A stretch of DNA of 64,000 nt from positions 620,001-684,000 of the forward strand of contig NZ_RQXX01000002.1 of NCBI RefSeq assembly GCF_004011175.1. The letters are read 5' to 3'. This DNA is from Mesobaculum littorinae (GTDB lineage Bacteria; Pseudomonadota; Alphaproteobacteria; Rhodobacterales; Rhodobacteraceae). Shown piece by piece: positions 43,922 through 53,192 of the stretch. Within the stretch, counting starts at the first letter, position 1. Each line of letters begins with the position of its first letter. The notes below the pieces were generated by a model. That model did no database searches, was not told the DNA's origin, and saw only the letters and a list, made by a program, of their open reading frames with translations. The position numbers were made by a program, and so were the translations under genes.

Positions 43922-44701
43922 ATGGCACGTCCGGTCGTCGGGATCATCGGCAACCCCCATACCATCAACGGTGAATACGAACTTCACGGTGCGGGGGTGA
44001 TGAACACCGAAGCCGTGGCCGAGGCGTCGGGCGCGATCCCGGTCATCATCGCCGCCGACCCGCGGTTCGTCGGCGTCGACGAGCTGATCGAGGTCTGCGA
44101 CGGGTTCGTCTTCACCGGAGGACGTCCGAACGTTCATCCCGAAGCTTATGGCGAGGTCGAAACGCCCGCCCACGGCGCCTTTGACCGGGCCCGCGACGCG
44201 GTGACGCTGCCGCTGATCCGCAAGCTTGTCGCGCGGGGGCAGCCCTTTCTGGGCATCTGCCGCGGGTTTCAGGAGGTCAACGTCGCCATGGGCGGCACGC
44301 TCGACCCCGAGATCCGGGATCTGCCGGGACGGATGAACCACCGGATGCCGCCCGATGGCACGCTGGAAGAGAAGTTCGCGCTGCGCCACAAGGTCAGCTT
44401 TACCCCCGGCGGGGTCTTCGCGCGGCTGATGGGGGCAGACGCGGTGATGACCAACACCCTGCACGGTCAGGGCATCCGCCGGGCAGGGGCGCGCATCGTC
44501 GTCGATGGCCACGCCCCCGACGGCACGGCCGAGGCGATCTATGTCGACGGCGCGCCGGGCTTCACCCTGGCTGTTCAGTGGCATCCTGAGTATCGCGCGG
44601 CGACGGATCCTGTGTCCCGTCCCCTGTTTGCGGCGTTTGGGCGCGCGGCCGCGGTCTGGGCCGCGGAACGCTCTCCGGTGCCTGTGCGAAGGATTGCGTG
44701 A
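43922..44701 (+). CDS. gamma-glutamyl-gamma-aminobutyrate hydrolase family protein (peptidase C26)
   Basis: 259 residues, class I glutamine amidotransferase fold. The nucleophile is Cys113 in FLGICRGFQEVNVAMGG, and QWHPEY supplies His221 and Glu223. The FTGGRPNVHPEAYGE segment matches PuuD-like enzymes, which hydrolyse gamma-glutamyl-GABA in putrescine breakdown. No other puu genes are nearby, so the substrate is uncertain. The last 140 bases, including the codons of His221 and Glu223, overlap the 3' end of the minus-strand Rap1a-like gene. Confidence 0.9.
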   Translation: MARPVVGIIGNPHTINGEYELHGAGVMNTEAVAEASGAIPVIIAADPRFVGVDELIEVCDGFVFTGGRPNVHPEAYGEVETPAHGAFDRARDAVTLPLIRKLVARGQPFLGICRGFQEVNVAMGGTLDPEIRDLPGRMNHRMPPDGTLEEKFALRHKVSFTPGGVFARLMGADAVMTNTLHGQGIRRAGARIVVDGHAPDGTAEAIYVDGAPGFTLAVQWHPEYRAATDPVSRPLFAAFGRAAAVWAAERSPVPVRRIA

Positions 44702-45527
44702 CGGGCTCGGTCCCGAAGACCCGCCCGCCGAAGCTGCGCGCCGCCTCGATCACCGGCAGGCCGGGATTGGCGCGGCAGAAGATCAGCATCGAGGTCGCGA
44801 CATCCGTGCTGTCGAGTGCGACCAGTGGCTCGCCCTCGGTCAGCGTGTCGCCCCCGTCGATCCGTCCCGCCATGTAGCCAAGCGCCCAGTCGGCGGCCTG
44901 CGCCAGGACGTTCACATTCTCGACCCCCGTGATCTGCCCGCAGGGCTGCAAACCAATGCCGCCGATCCCGGCAGCCTCGGCCGCGGCGATGATGTCGGGG
45001 GCGTCGGCGGCTGCGTCTGCGGGGGCCTCGCCGCCCGCGCTGGGGGCGGCCTTTCCGTCTGTGCCTTCCGCCTCGCCCTCGGGCAGAAGCTCTTCGTCGA
45101 GGATATCGCCCGCCGCGGGATCTGCCGAAGCGGTGGCCGCGTCCGGGCCGGGATCGGAAGCATCCGCATCCGCGGGCGGTGCCGTGGGGGCGGCAGAGAC
45201 GGGATCGGCCGCCGGCGCGTCCCCTGCATCGGCGTCTGTCCCTGCGGTGCCCGCCTGCGCGGCGCCGTCATCCGGGGCGGACGGCGCATCGGTGGAGGGC
45301 GCATCGGTTGCGGGCGCATCTGCGGGGGCGTCTGCATCCTCCGTATCCTCGCCGATCTCGTCGGGGGCGGCAGGCGGCGGCGCTGTCGCTGCGGGCGGGG
45401 TGCTGCCGTCCTCCGACGCCGCGTCGCCCGGGGCGGGGGCGTCCTGCGCCAGGGCGGCAGGGCCCAGCGCAATCCCCGGTGTCACGGTCAGCCACAACGC
45501 GGCTAGGCAGGAAAAATTCGGCCTCAT
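44562..45527 (-). CDS. exported protein with low-complexity region and Rap1a/Tai-like domain
   Basis: 321 residues from ATG 45527. A signal peptide (to about residue 27, AALA/QD), then about 150 residues of Ala, Asp, Pro and Thr, then a compact domain (about 190-270): LQPCGQITGVENVNVLAQ, WALGYMAGRIDGG, MLIFCRANPGLPVIEAA. The W-GY-GR and FC-NP pattern is that of the Rap1a/Tai immunity-like fold, widespread as a periplasmic domain outside type VI systems. A Pro/Arg-rich tail overlaps the C26 amidotransferase gene by 140 bases on the opposite strand. The much longer frame upstream of this ATG is antisense to the lyxose isomerase and pntA genes and was rejected. Confidence 0.72.
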   Translation of the reverse strand: MRPNFSCLAALWLTVTPGIALGPAALAQDAPAPGDAASEDGSTPPAATAPPPAAPDEIGEDTEDADAPADAPATDAPSTDAPSAPDDGAAQAGTAGTDADAGDAPAADPVSAAPTAPPADADASDPGPDAATASADPAAGDILDEELLPEGEAEGTDGKAAPSAGGEAPADAAADAPDIIAAAEAAGIGGIGLQPCGQITGVENVNVLAQAADWALGYMAGRIDGGDTLTEGEPLVALDSTDVATSMLIFCRANPGLPVIEAARSFGGRVFGTEPVTQSFAQAPESVPRPRPRPRAQTPQTGDGTQDPSPRDTQDATEQPG

Positions 45528-45620
45528 GGGGCAGACCCCTCTATACAATCCGTCCCCGGCGCTAGACATCTGCGCAAGGGGCGGCCCGGTCGTGGCCGCG
45601 GTAGGACAATGAGGCATTCC

Positions 45621-46313
45621 ATGAAACGTTCCCGCATCAACGCCATCCTGCGCGAAGCGCAAGAGATGATCCGGTCCTACGGCTTTACCCTGCCGCCCTT
45701 CGCGAACTGGACCCCGGATGAGTTCCGCGCACGTGCGCCCGAGGCTGCGCGGATCATCGATGCGCGGCTGGGCTGGGACGTGACGGATTACGGCGGCGGC
45801 GACTTCGACCGCATGGGCCTGTTCCTCTTCACCCTTCGCAACGGGCTTCTGTCCGACCTGCAGAAGGGGCAGGGCATGTGCTATGCCGAAAAGCTGCTGA
45901 TCTCCAAGCAGGACCAGCTGTCGCCGATGCACCGCCACACGGTGAAGGCCGAGGACATCATCAACCGCGGCGGCGCTACCCTGATCGTCGAACTCTACGG
46001 CTCGGACGACGCGGGCGCCTTTGCCGAGGATCGCGGCGGCACCGTCTGGTGCGACGGCATCCGCCGCGATTTCGCCCCCGGCGACAAGCTGCGCTTTGCC
46101 CCCGGCGAAAGCGTGACGCTGATGCCGGGCGACTGGCACGCCTTCTGGGGTGAAGGCGGCGACGTGCTGGTGGGTGAGGTGTCGACCGTCAACGACGACG
46201 AGACCGACAACACCTTCCGCGACGATATCGGCCGTTTCAGCCAGATCGAAGAGGACGAGGACCCGCTGCACCTGCTGGTCAGCGACTACGACGCCCGGCT
46301 GGGCCGGAGCTGA
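45621..46313 (+). CDS. D-lyxose isomerase family protein
   Basis: 230 residues of the D-lyxose ketol-isomerase cupin family. The metal site lies in QDQLSPMHRHTVKAEDIINRGG (His, His, Glu) with GDWHAFWGEGG supplying another histidine. The N-terminus MKRSRINAILREAQEMI is standard, which favours ATG 45621 (with GAGG six bases upstream) over the ATG four codons earlier. It would interconvert D-lyxose and D-xylulose, or D-mannose and D-fructose. No sugar operon adjoins it. Confidence 0.9.
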   Translation: MKRSRINAILREAQEMIRSYGFTLPPFANWTPDEFRARAPEAARIIDARLGWDVTDYGGGDFDRMGLFLFTLRNGLLSDLQKGQGMCYAEKLLISKQDQLSPMHRHTVKAEDIINRGGATLIVELYGSDDAGAFAEDRGGTVWCDGIRRDFAPGDKLRFAPGESVTLMPGDWHAFWGEGGDVLVGEVSTVNDDETDNTFRDDIGRFSQIEEDEDPLHLLVSDYDARLGRS

Positions 46314-46319
46314 CGCGCC

Positions 46320-46341
46320 GTTGATCCGTCGTTGATCCGTC
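46320..46341 (+). repeat. two-copy 11-bp tandem repeat
   Basis: GTTGATCCGTC occurs twice in direct succession (46320-46330 and 46331-46341) just after the isomerase stop; a degenerate third start (GCTGAG) follows. No function is evident. Confidence 0.6.
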
Positions 46342-46550
46342 GCTGAGACCACCGGCGGATCGCAAGGCGCACGGCGGGGCGCACGGCCTGCCGGACGGCA
46401 GGGCGCGAACCGGGAACCGCCATGCCATATCGCGGCCGCCGACCTTCGGGCGCGGCGGCCTTTGCTTGAGCGTCCCGGCGCCGTGACGTAGCGTCGGTGA
46501 CACCCGCCCCCGAAACCGGACCAGGCGGGACCGAACAGAGGGGGACAGGT

Positions 46551-48125
46551 GTGAAGATCGGAACGCCGAAAGAGATCATGGATGGCGAGGCGCGCGTCGC
46601 GATGACGCCCGACAGCGCAAAGGCCCTCCAGAAGCTGGGCCATGACTGCGTGATCGAGGCGGGCGCGGGGATGCGCGCGGGCTTTACCGACGCCGCCTAT
46701 GCCGAGGCCGGGGTCGAGGTGGTCGAGGGGCCGGATGCGCTGTGGTCCGCGTCCGAGATCGTGGCGAAGGTCCGCCCGCCGACCGAGGACGAGACGCGCC
46801 GTCTGTACGCCGGACAGACGCTGATCTCGTTCTTCTACCCGGCGTCGAACGCGGCGCTGCTGGAGCTTGCCAAGGATCAGGGCGCGAGCGTCATCGCCAT
46901 GGACATGGTGCCGCGGATCTCCCGCGCGCAGAAGATGGACGCGCTGTCTTCGATGGCCAACATCGCCGGCTACCGCGCGGTGATCGAGGCGGGCAACAAC
47001 TTCGGCCGCTTCTTCACCGGCCAGGTGACGGCGGCGGGCAAGGTGCCGCCCGCGAAGGTTCTGATCGTCGGCGCCGGCGTCGCGGGGCTTGCCGCCATCG
47101 GCACGGCCACGTCGCTGGGCGCGATCACCTACGCCTTCGACGTGCGCCCCGAGGTGTCGGAGCAGATCGAGAGCATGGGCGCCGAGTTCGTGTTCCTCGA
47201 TTTCGAGGACACCGCGACCGACGGGGCCGAGACGGGGGGCTATGCCGCGCCGTCCAGCCCTGAGTTCCAAGAGAAGCAGCTTGAGAAGTTCCGCGAGCTT
47301 GCGCCAGACGTCGACATCGTCATCACCACCGCGCTGATCCCGAACCGCGATGCGCCCGTCCTTTGGACCCGAGACATGGTCGAGGCGATGAAGCCCGGCA
47401 GCGTCATCGTCGACCTCGCCGCCGAGCGGGGCGGCAACTGCGAGCTGTCGCGGAAGGACGAGAAGATCGTCACCGACAACGGCGTGACGATCGTGGGCTA
47501 CACCGACTTTCCCAGCCGGATGGCCACGCAAAGCTCGACGCTTTACGCCACCAACATCCGCCACATGATGACCGACCTGACGCCCGACAAGGACGGGGTC
47601 GTGAGCCATGACATGGAAGACGACGTGATCCGCGGCGCCACCGTGACCCATGGCGGCGAGATCACCTATCCCCCGCCGCCGCCAAAGGTGCGCGCCATCG
47701 CCGCCCAGCCCAAGCGCGACAAGCCCAAGGAGCTGACGCCCGAGGAGCGCCGCGCGCAGGAAACCGCGGCCTTCAAGGCGCAGACCCGGCAGCAGGTGAC
47801 CCTGCTGGCGGTGGGGGCTGCGCTGCTTCTGGCCGTGGGCCTCGTGGCGCCGGCCAGCTTCATGCAGCACTTCATCGTCTTCGTGCTGTCGGTGTTCGTG
47901 GGCTTCCAGGTGATCTGGGGCGTCGCGCATTCGCTGCACACGCCGTTGATGGCCGTGACCAACGCAATTTCGTCGATCATCATCCTTGGCGCGCTGATGC
48001 AGATCGGGTCGGGGTCGTTCCTGGTGATCCTGCTGGGGGGCCTGTCGGTCCTGATGGCCGGGATCAACATCTTCGGCGGCTTCCTCGTCACCCGGCGCAT
48101 GCTCGCCATGTTCCAGAAATCCTGA
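46551..48125 (+). CDS. pntA: NAD(P) transhydrogenase alpha subunit
   Basis: 524 residues from GTG 46551 with a purine-rich AGAGGGGGACAGG upstream. The NAD(H)-binding domain I ([42 protein letters not shown]) is followed by a Lys/Pro-rich linker and four membrane helices at the C-terminus, so the alpha subunit is the fused E. coli-like type rather than split into PntAA/PntAB. With PntB it uses the proton gradient to reduce NADP+ with NADH. pntB begins 13 bases later. Confidence 0.95.
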   Translation: MKIGTPKEIMDGEARVAMTPDSAKALQKLGHDCVIEAGAGMRAGFTDAAYAEAGVEVVEGPDALWSASEIVAKVRPPTEDETRRLYAGQTLISFFYPASNAALLELAKDQGASVIAMDMVPRISRAQKMDALSSMANIAGYRAVIEAGNNFGRFFTGQVTAAGKVPPAKVLIVGAGVAGLAAIGTATSLGAITYAFDVRPEVSEQIESMGAEFVFLDFEDTATDGAETGGYAAPSSPEFQEKQLEKFRELAPDVDIVITTALIPNRDAPVLWTRDMVEAMKPGSVIVDLAAERGGNCELSRKDEKIVTDNGVTIVGYTDFPSRMATQSSTLYATNIRHMMTDLTPDKDGVVSHDMEDDVIRGATVTHGGEITYPPPPPKVRAIAAQPKRDKPKELTPEERRAQETAAFKAQTRQQVTLLAVGAALLLAVGLVAPASFMQHFIVFVLSVFVGFQVIWGVAHSLHTPLMAVTNAISSIIILGALMQIGSGSFLVILLGGLSVLMAGINIFGGFLVTRRMLAMFQKS

Positions 48126-48138
48126 GGGGGGCCTTTTG

Positions 48139-49629
48139 ATGGACTTCGGATTCACCACGGCGGCCTACGTGGTCGCGGCCGTCCTCTTCATCCTCAGCCT
48201 CGGCGGGCTGTCGGGGCAGGAAAGCGCCAAGCGCGCGATCTGGTACGGCATTGTCGGCATGGCGCTGGCGGTCTTCGCCACGCTGATCGGTCCCGGATCG
48301 GGGCTGTGGCTACTGTCGCTTCTTCTGATCGCGGCGGGGGGCGCCATCGGCGTCGTCGTCGCCAAGCGGGTGCAAATGACCGAGATGCCGCAGCTTGTCG
48401 CGGCGATGCACTCGCTCGTCGGCCTTGCGGCGGTCTTCGTGGGTTACAACGCGCATATCGAGCTGGGTCGCGTCATGGCGGCCTTTGCCGCGGCGGGCGT
48501 GCCCTATCCCGTCGATGCCTCGGTGCTGCTGCCCGCCGATACCGGAATGGCGCTGCCCGACTTCCGTGGCTTCGCGGAAATCCTCGCCCACAAGACGGCG
48601 GTCGAGGTCAATATCCTGCGGGTCGAGCTTTTCCTCGGCGTCTTCATCGGCGCGGTGACCTTCACCGGGTCGGTCATCGCCTACGGCAAGCTCGCGGGCA
48701 AGGTCACCTCGACCGCGACCAAGCTGCCGGGGGGGCACCTGCTGAACGCGGGCGCGGCGGCGATCGCTCTGCTTTGCCTCTTCTGGTACCTCGGCTCGGG
48801 CAGCTTCTTCCCGCTGTTCCTGATGACGCTGGCGGCGCTCTTCATCGGCTATCACCTGATCATGGGGATCGGCGGCGCGGACATGCCCGTCGTCGTGTCG
48901 ATGCTGAACAGCTATTCCGGCTGGGCCGCGGCGGCGATCGGCTTTTCGCTGTCGAATGACCTGCTGATCGTGGTGGGCGCGCTGGTGGGCTCGTCCGGCG
49001 CGATCCTCAGCTACATCATGTGCAAGGCGATGAACCGCAACTTCGTCTCGGTCATCCTCGGCGGGTTCGGCGGCAGTGCCGGCCCGGCGATGGAGGTCGA
49101 GGGCGAGATGGTCGCAACCGATGCCGACGGCGTGGCCGCGGCGCTGGAGGAGGCCGACAGCGTGGTCATCGTGCCGGGCTACGGCATGGCGGTGGCGCAG
49201 GCGCAAAGCAACGTGGCCGAACTGACCCGCCGCCTGCGCGCGCAGGGCAAGGAGGTGCGCTTTGCCATCCACCCCGTCGCCGGGCGCCTGCCGGGGCACA
49301 TGAACGTGCTGCTGGCCGAGGCCCGCGTGCCCTACGACATCGTGCTGGAGATGGAGGAGATCAACGATGATTTCCCCGAAACCGACGTGGTGATCGTGAT
49401 CGGCTCGAACGACATCGTTAACCCGGCGGCGCAGGACGACCCCAATTCGCCCATCGCCGGGATGCCGGTGCTCGAGGTGTGGAAAGCCAAGCAGGTCTTC
49501 GTGTCGAAGCGCGGGCAGGGCACCGGGTATTCCGGGATCGAGAACCCGCTCTTCTTCAAGGACAACACGCGGATGTTCTACGGCGACGCGAAAAAGTCGC
49601 TGGACGATCTGCTGACCCGGATCTCCTGA
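48139..49629 (+). CDS. pntB: NAD(P) transhydrogenase beta subunit
   Basis: 496 residues. About nine membrane helices form the proton channel (residues 1-290), then the NADP(H)-binding domain III with [37 protein letters not shown] and [18 protein letters not shown]. An N-terminal TTG one codon upstream is possible, but ATG 48139 is preferred. Longer than the usual 460-480 residues, the extra length being within loops of the membrane part (for example [20 protein letters not shown]). A strong bidirectional terminator follows. Confidence 0.95.
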   Translation: MDFGFTTAAYVVAAVLFILSLGGLSGQESAKRAIWYGIVGMALAVFATLIGPGSGLWLLSLLLIAAGGAIGVVVAKRVQMTEMPQLVAAMHSLVGLAAVFVGYNAHIELGRVMAAFAAAGVPYPVDASVLLPADTGMALPDFRGFAEILAHKTAVEVNILRVELFLGVFIGAVTFTGSVIAYGKLAGKVTSTATKLPGGHLLNAGAAAIALLCLFWYLGSGSFFPLFLMTLAALFIGYHLIMGIGGADMPVVVSMLNSYSGWAAAAIGFSLSNDLLIVVGALVGSSGAILSYIMCKAMNRNFVSVILGGFGGSAGPAMEVEGEMVATDADGVAAALEEADSVVIVPGYGMAVAQAQSNVAELTRRLRAQGKEVRFAIHPVAGRLPGHMNVLLAEARVPYDIVLEMEEINDDFPETDVVIVIGSNDIVNPAAQDDPNSPIAGMPVLEVWKAKQVFVSKRGQGTGYSGIENPLFFKDNTRMFYGDAKKSLDDLLTRIS

Positions 49630-49680
49630 TCACTGTCCGGCCCGGGGCGGCCAGACCCCGCCCGGGATGCCTCCTGCGAA

Positions 49681-49711
49681 AAAGCCCCCGAAGCATGGCT
49701 TCGGGGGCTTT
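49681..49711. terminator. bidirectional terminator between pntB and the corrinoid gene
   Basis: AAAGCCCCCGAAGC (49681-49694) pairs perfectly with 49698-49711 around ATG. The T-rich right flank serves the plus strand and the A-rich left flank (GAAAAA) gives a U-run on the minus strand, so it can end both pntAB and the convergent corrinoid gene. Confidence 0.9.
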
Positions 49712-49766
49712 CGTTTGACGTTCTCCGCCCCCGACCCACAAGGGCGAGCGTCTATACCTGGGTCGC

Positions 49767-50465
49767 CTAGTGCGCGGCCGTCTGATTGTGGCGGCGGGCG
49801 ATGAAGGTCTTCGCCGTTTCGACCGCCACGGCGGCGTCGCGGCAATAGGCATCGGCACCGATGGCGCGGCCGAATTCCTCGTTCAGGGGCGCGCCGCCCA
49901 CCAGCACGATATAATCGTCGCGGATCCCCTGCTCCTTCATCGCGTCGATCACGACCTTCATGTAGGGCATCGTCGTCGTCAGCAGCGCCGACATGCCGAG
50001 GATATCGGCCTCCTCGGCCTTGATCGCCTCGAGGTACTTTTCGACCGCGTTGTTGATGCCCAGATCGACCACCTCGAACCCGGCGCCCTCCATCATCATG
50101 CCGACGAGGTTCTTGCCGATGTCATGAATGTCGCCCTTGACCGTGCCGATCACCATCTTGCCCATCTTCGGCGCGCCGGTTTCGGCCAGCAGGGGTTTGA
50201 GGATCGCCATCCCGCCCTTCATCGCGTTGGCGGCCAGCAGGACCTCGGGCACGAACAGGATGCCGTCGCGAAAATCGGCGCCGACGATCGTCATCCCCGC
50301 GACCAGCGCCCGGGTCAGCACATCGTAAGGCGCCCAGCCGCGGTCCAGAAGGATCTGCACGGCCTCCTCGATCTCGTCCTTGAGACCGTCGTAGAGGTCG
50401 TCGTGCATCTGTTGGACAAGCTCGTCGTCGTCCAGTTCGCTCAGGATGATGTCGTCGTCGGCCAT
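49767..50465 (-). CDS. corrinoid (B12-binding) protein, probable methionine synthase or methyltransferase subunit
   Basis: 232 residues. The N-terminal helical cap domain (about 20-105) is followed by a cobalamin Rossmann domain with the DxHxxG signature in KGDIHDIGKNLVGMMM and a later VGGAPLNEEF. Such stand-alone proteins carry methyl-cobalamin between methyltransferases. In several Rhodobacteraceae methionine synthase is split into separate polypeptides and a protein of this type supplies the B12 part, which is the most likely role here. The alternative is methylamine-type methyl transfer. ATG 50465 has GGAGG upstream. No methyltransferase partner adjoins it. Confidence 0.88.
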   Translation of the reverse strand: MADDDIILSELDDDELVQQMHDDLYDGLKDEIEEAVQILLDRGWAPYDVLTRALVAGMTIVGADFRDGILFVPEVLLAANAMKGGMAILKPLLAETGAPKMGKMVIGTVKGDIHDIGKNLVGMMMEGAGFEVVDLGINNAVEKYLEAIKAEEADILGMSALLTTTMPYMKVVIDAMKEQGIRDDYIVLVGGAPLNEEFGRAIGADAYCRDAAVAVETAKTFIARRHNQTAAH

Positions 50466-50673
50466 GGCGGGCCTCCACGGAGGATTGGGTTTCCAGCGAC
50501 GCTTATTCGAATCACGCCTTTTGACGCACCGGTTTGCGACACCCGGAGGATATGAGGCGACATATAGCCGCGCATCGCGCATGCAGACAGGCGCAGAGCG
50601 CGAAATCGCGCTGAAATCTCTTCAAGACTTTAATCGAAATTTCGGTAGGAGCGCGCGCCTCTCGCTTGCGCAT

Positions 50674-50688
50674 GTTCTATATACGTTC
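50674..50688 (+). promoter_or_regulatory. LexA-type SOS box (GTTC-N7-GTTC)
   Basis: GTTCTATATACGTTC at 50674-50688 fits exactly the direct-repeat operator GTTC-N7-GTTC bound by LexA in Rhodobacter and other alphaproteobacteria. The TATATAC spacer could double as a -10 region. It ends 12 bases before the start of the radical SAM gene, so bound LexA would block its promoter. Confidence 0.7.
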
Positions 50689-50700
50689 TAGCGTCGCAAC

Positions 50701-51783
50701 ATGGAAACGGGTGACAGAATCGATGCCGGACGGCGGCCCGGGCGCGGCGCGGGGGCAAACCCGGCGGGTCGGTTCGAACCCTATGCCCGGCTCCGCGAAC
50801 CCGACGGCTGGGAGATCGAGGAAGAGCTGCCGCCGTTGCGGACCGAGGTGCGCGTCGAACGCCCCCGCCGGGTGGTGACCCGAAACGACAGTCCCGACCT
50901 GGGCTTCGACCGGTCGATCAATCCCTATCGCGGCTGCGAACACGGGTGCATCTACTGTTTTGCGCGGCCCGGTCACGGCTATCTGGGCATGTCGTCGGGC
51001 CTCGACTTCGAAACCCGGCTCATTGCCCGCCCGACCGCGCCCGCACGCCTCGCGGAAGAGCTGGCGCAGCCGCGCTACCGCGTCGCGCCGATCGCGATCG
51101 GCACCAACACCGATCCCTACCAGCCGATCGAGCGTGACAACCGGATCATGCGCGGCCTGCTCGAGGTCTTGCGCGATTTCCGGCATCCCGTGACCGTGGT
51201 GACCAAGGGAACGCTGATCGAACGCGATATCGACCTGCTGGCCGAGATGGCCGCCGACGGACTGGCGAGCGTCGGCGTGTCGATCACCACGCTCGACCCC
51301 GATCTGGGCCGCAGGATGGAGCCCCGGGTTCCCGCACCACACCGCCGCCTCAAGACGGTCGCCCGACTGACCGAGGCGGGGATCCCCGTGCGTGTCATGG
51401 TTTCGCCCGTCGTGCCCGGTCTGACCGATCAAGAGATCGAGGCGATACTTGCCGCGGCCCGCGATGCCGGCGCCCGTGCGGCCAGCTGGATCATGCTGCG
51501 CCTGCCGCATGAGGTCGCGCCCTTGTTCGAGGACTGGCTTGCCGAGCATTATCCCGACCGTCGCGACAAGGTACTGCGGCGCCTGCGCGAGATGCATGGC
51601 GGCAAGCTCTACGAGGCGCGGTTCGGCCATCGCATGCGGGGCGAGGGGATCCACGCCCGGATGATTGCCGAGCGTTTCGACCTGGCCGCCCGGCGGCTGG
51701 GGCTCGACGGTCCGATGCCGGGGTTGCGCACCAATCTCTTTCGTGTGCCGCCGCGGGTGGGCGATCAGCTGACGCTGTTCTGA
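50701..51783 (+). CDS. PA0069-type radical SAM protein (SplB-like)
   Basis: 360 residues. The radical SAM cluster motif is CEHGCIYC (Cys79, Cys83, Cys86), preceded by INPYRG and followed by FARPGHGYLGMSSGLDFE, diagnostic for the PA0069/Rv2578c subfamily, a relative of spore photoproduct lyase. TNTDPYQPIER and VTKGTLIERDIDLL follow in the barrel. Reaction unknown. The start at 50701 is favoured by the SOS box immediately upstream; damage induction is inferred from it. No partner gene in tandem. Confidence 0.9.
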   Translation: METGDRIDAGRRPGRGAGANPAGRFEPYARLREPDGWEIEEELPPLRTEVRVERPRRVVTRNDSPDLGFDRSINPYRGCEHGCIYCFARPGHGYLGMSSGLDFETRLIARPTAPARLAEELAQPRYRVAPIAIGTNTDPYQPIERDNRIMRGLLEVLRDFRHPVTVVTKGTLIERDIDLLAEMAADGLASVGVSITTLDPDLGRRMEPRVPAPHRRLKTVARLTEAGIPVRVMVSPVVPGLTDQEIEAILAAARDAGARAASWIMLRLPHEVAPLFEDWLAEHYPDRRDKVLRRLREMHGGKLYEARFGHRMRGEGIHARMIAERFDLAARRLGLDGPMPGLRTNLFRVPPRVGDQLTLF

Positions 51784-51876
51784 TCGCCGGGATCGCCGTG
51801 CCGGGCAGCAGCCTCAGCGCGGGTCCGGGGTCGGGCGCCGCGCTCGCCTTCGGCGGAGAGGCGAAGCGCTGCGGCG

Positions 51877-52560
51877 TCAGAGGTCGCCCGCCAGGCGCAG
51901 AAATTCGCTTCCGGCCTCGTCGTTGCGAAAGAAGGGCACCGTCGCCGGGGCGGCGAGGTCGGGCAGCTGTGCCGCGACCTCGGCTAGGACGACCGAGGTG
52001 ATGAAGGGCAGATCGCGGTGGCGCGCCTCCTCGATCGGGACCCAGGCCAGATCGGACAATTCGTCGCCGGCGCGGGAGAAATCGTCGGGGTCGCCCGACA
52101 GGCCTGCCGCGTTGGCCACAAAGAAGCGCGCGTCGAACCGGCGCGGGCGGTCGGGCGGTGTCAGCGCGCGGAACACGAAGCGCAGGCCGCCCGGCGCGGG
52201 CAGATGCCCGGTCGCGGCAAAGCTGCGCCACGCCTCTGGCGGCGTCCCCAGCCACCGGTGCGGGCGCCCGAGGATCAGCCCGGTCTCTTCCCAGAGCTCG
52301 CGCACCGCGGCGGCGGCGAGCGTGGCGGGGGCGAGATGCCCGGCCTCTTCGGTCAGGCGTCGCGCGCAGATCCCGCTCATCGGGCGGGCCATCGGCACGC
52401 CCTTGTCCTCGGGCGACACGACGCCACCGGGAAAGACGTATTTTGCCGGCATGAAGGACGCCGCATCGGCCCGCCGTCCCATCAGCACGCGCGGCACCGG
52501 CCCCGCCGGATCGCGCAGGAGGATGATCGTTGCCGCGTCTTGCACCGCGTTTGCCGTCAT
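51877..52560 (-). CDS. NUDIX hydrolase
   Basis: 227 residues. ATIILLRDPAGPVPRVLMGRRA starts the fold. The Nudix box spans VFPGGVVSPEDKG to ALAAAAVRELWEETGL; the REL-EETG portion is canonical, with an insertion between the GG and the helix, as in the group related to NUDT8/NUDT19 CoA hydrolases. ATG 52560 is preferred because GGAG lies eight bases upstream; an in-frame ATG at 52629 overlaps the DUF983 gene by 11 bases and lacks a site. Probably co-transcribed with DUF983. Confidence 0.88.
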   Translation of the reverse strand: MTANAVQDAATIILLRDPAGPVPRVLMGRRADAASFMPAKYVFPGGVVSPEDKGVPMARPMSGICARRLTEEAGHLAPATLAAAAVRELWEETGLILGRPHRWLGTPPEAWRSFAATGHLPAPGGLRFVFRALTPPDRPRRFDARFFVANAAGLSGDPDDFSRAGDELSDLAWVPIEEARHRDLPFITSVVLAEVAAQLPDLAAPATVPFFRNDEAGSEFLRLAGDL

Positions 52561-52618
52561 TGCCTTTACTCCGGCCGCTGCGTCGGCTTCAGGCGACACC
52601 GCCGCGCGCCGCACGGGA

Positions 52619-53017
52619 TCAGAAACCATGCATCCGCCGCGCCCATTGGAAGCTCACCATCGACCCTTTTAGCCGTGGAAGCAGGTAGAGGGACAGCGCC
52701 ACCGAGCCCATCGCGAACAAGCTGAACAGCGTCGCGGGGGCAGGGCGGAAGGCGGTGAAATACCACAGCAACACCGGCGCCATGACGTGTCCGACGATCA
52801 GGATCGTCAGGTAGGCAGGCCCGTCGTCCGCACGTTGGCATGTGAAGTCCTGCCCGCAGACCGGGCAATGATCGCGCACCGTCAGGTATCCTTTCAGAAG
52901 CGGCCCGTGGCCGCAGGCCGGGCAGCACCGACGCCAACCGCGCCAAAGTGCCGTCGCAACCTCGCGGGGGGCGCGCGACGTGTCCGCGGCATCCGCTGCA
53001 AGGGGGTCGTCGTACAT
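52619..53017 (-). CDS. DUF983 membrane protein
   Basis: 132 residues. Two CxxC pairs (CCPACGHGPLL and HCPVCGQDFTC) form a probable zinc ribbon, followed by two membrane helices (about 68-110) and a short basic end. DUF983 proteins are common in alphaproteobacteria; function unknown, sometimes near cytochrome oxidase genes. ATG 53017 and GTG 53026 are both possible starts and neither has a strong ribosome binding site. Confidence 0.85.
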   Translation of the reverse strand: MYDDPLAADAADTSRAPREVATALWRGWRRCCPACGHGPLLKGYLTVRDHCPVCGQDFTCQRADDGPAYLTILIVGHVMAPVLLWYFTAFRPAPATLFSLFAMGSVALSLYLLPRLKGSMVSFQWARRMHGF

Positions 53018-53192
53018 GGGCGGCACCAGACTGCTTCGGGCTGCACAGGACTATGTATCGCGAACGGCCCGCAGCAAAAGACCGATCCGCAAGATTGCGG
53101 CGCGATGTCGCAAAAATTCGGCATGACTTCGACGGAGACGCCCAGCCGGTCCGTATCAGTCGGGTATCGCAAGGCAAGGAGGCCGCAAAGTC

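Noticed and set aside
45528-48158. Upstream extension of the Rap1a-like frame to nearly 1200 codons
   Set aside because: The extra part is antisense to the D-lyxose isomerase and pntA. The ATG at 45527 starts a proper signal peptide.
48310-49299. 329-codon antisense frame over pntB
   Set aside because: Composition shadow of membrane-protein codons; no similarity to any family.
50466-50673. Cobalamin or SAM riboswitch upstream of the corrinoid gene
   Set aside because: I looked for the B12-box and SAM-type helices on the minus strand and found no convincing match; only short GC hairpins are present.
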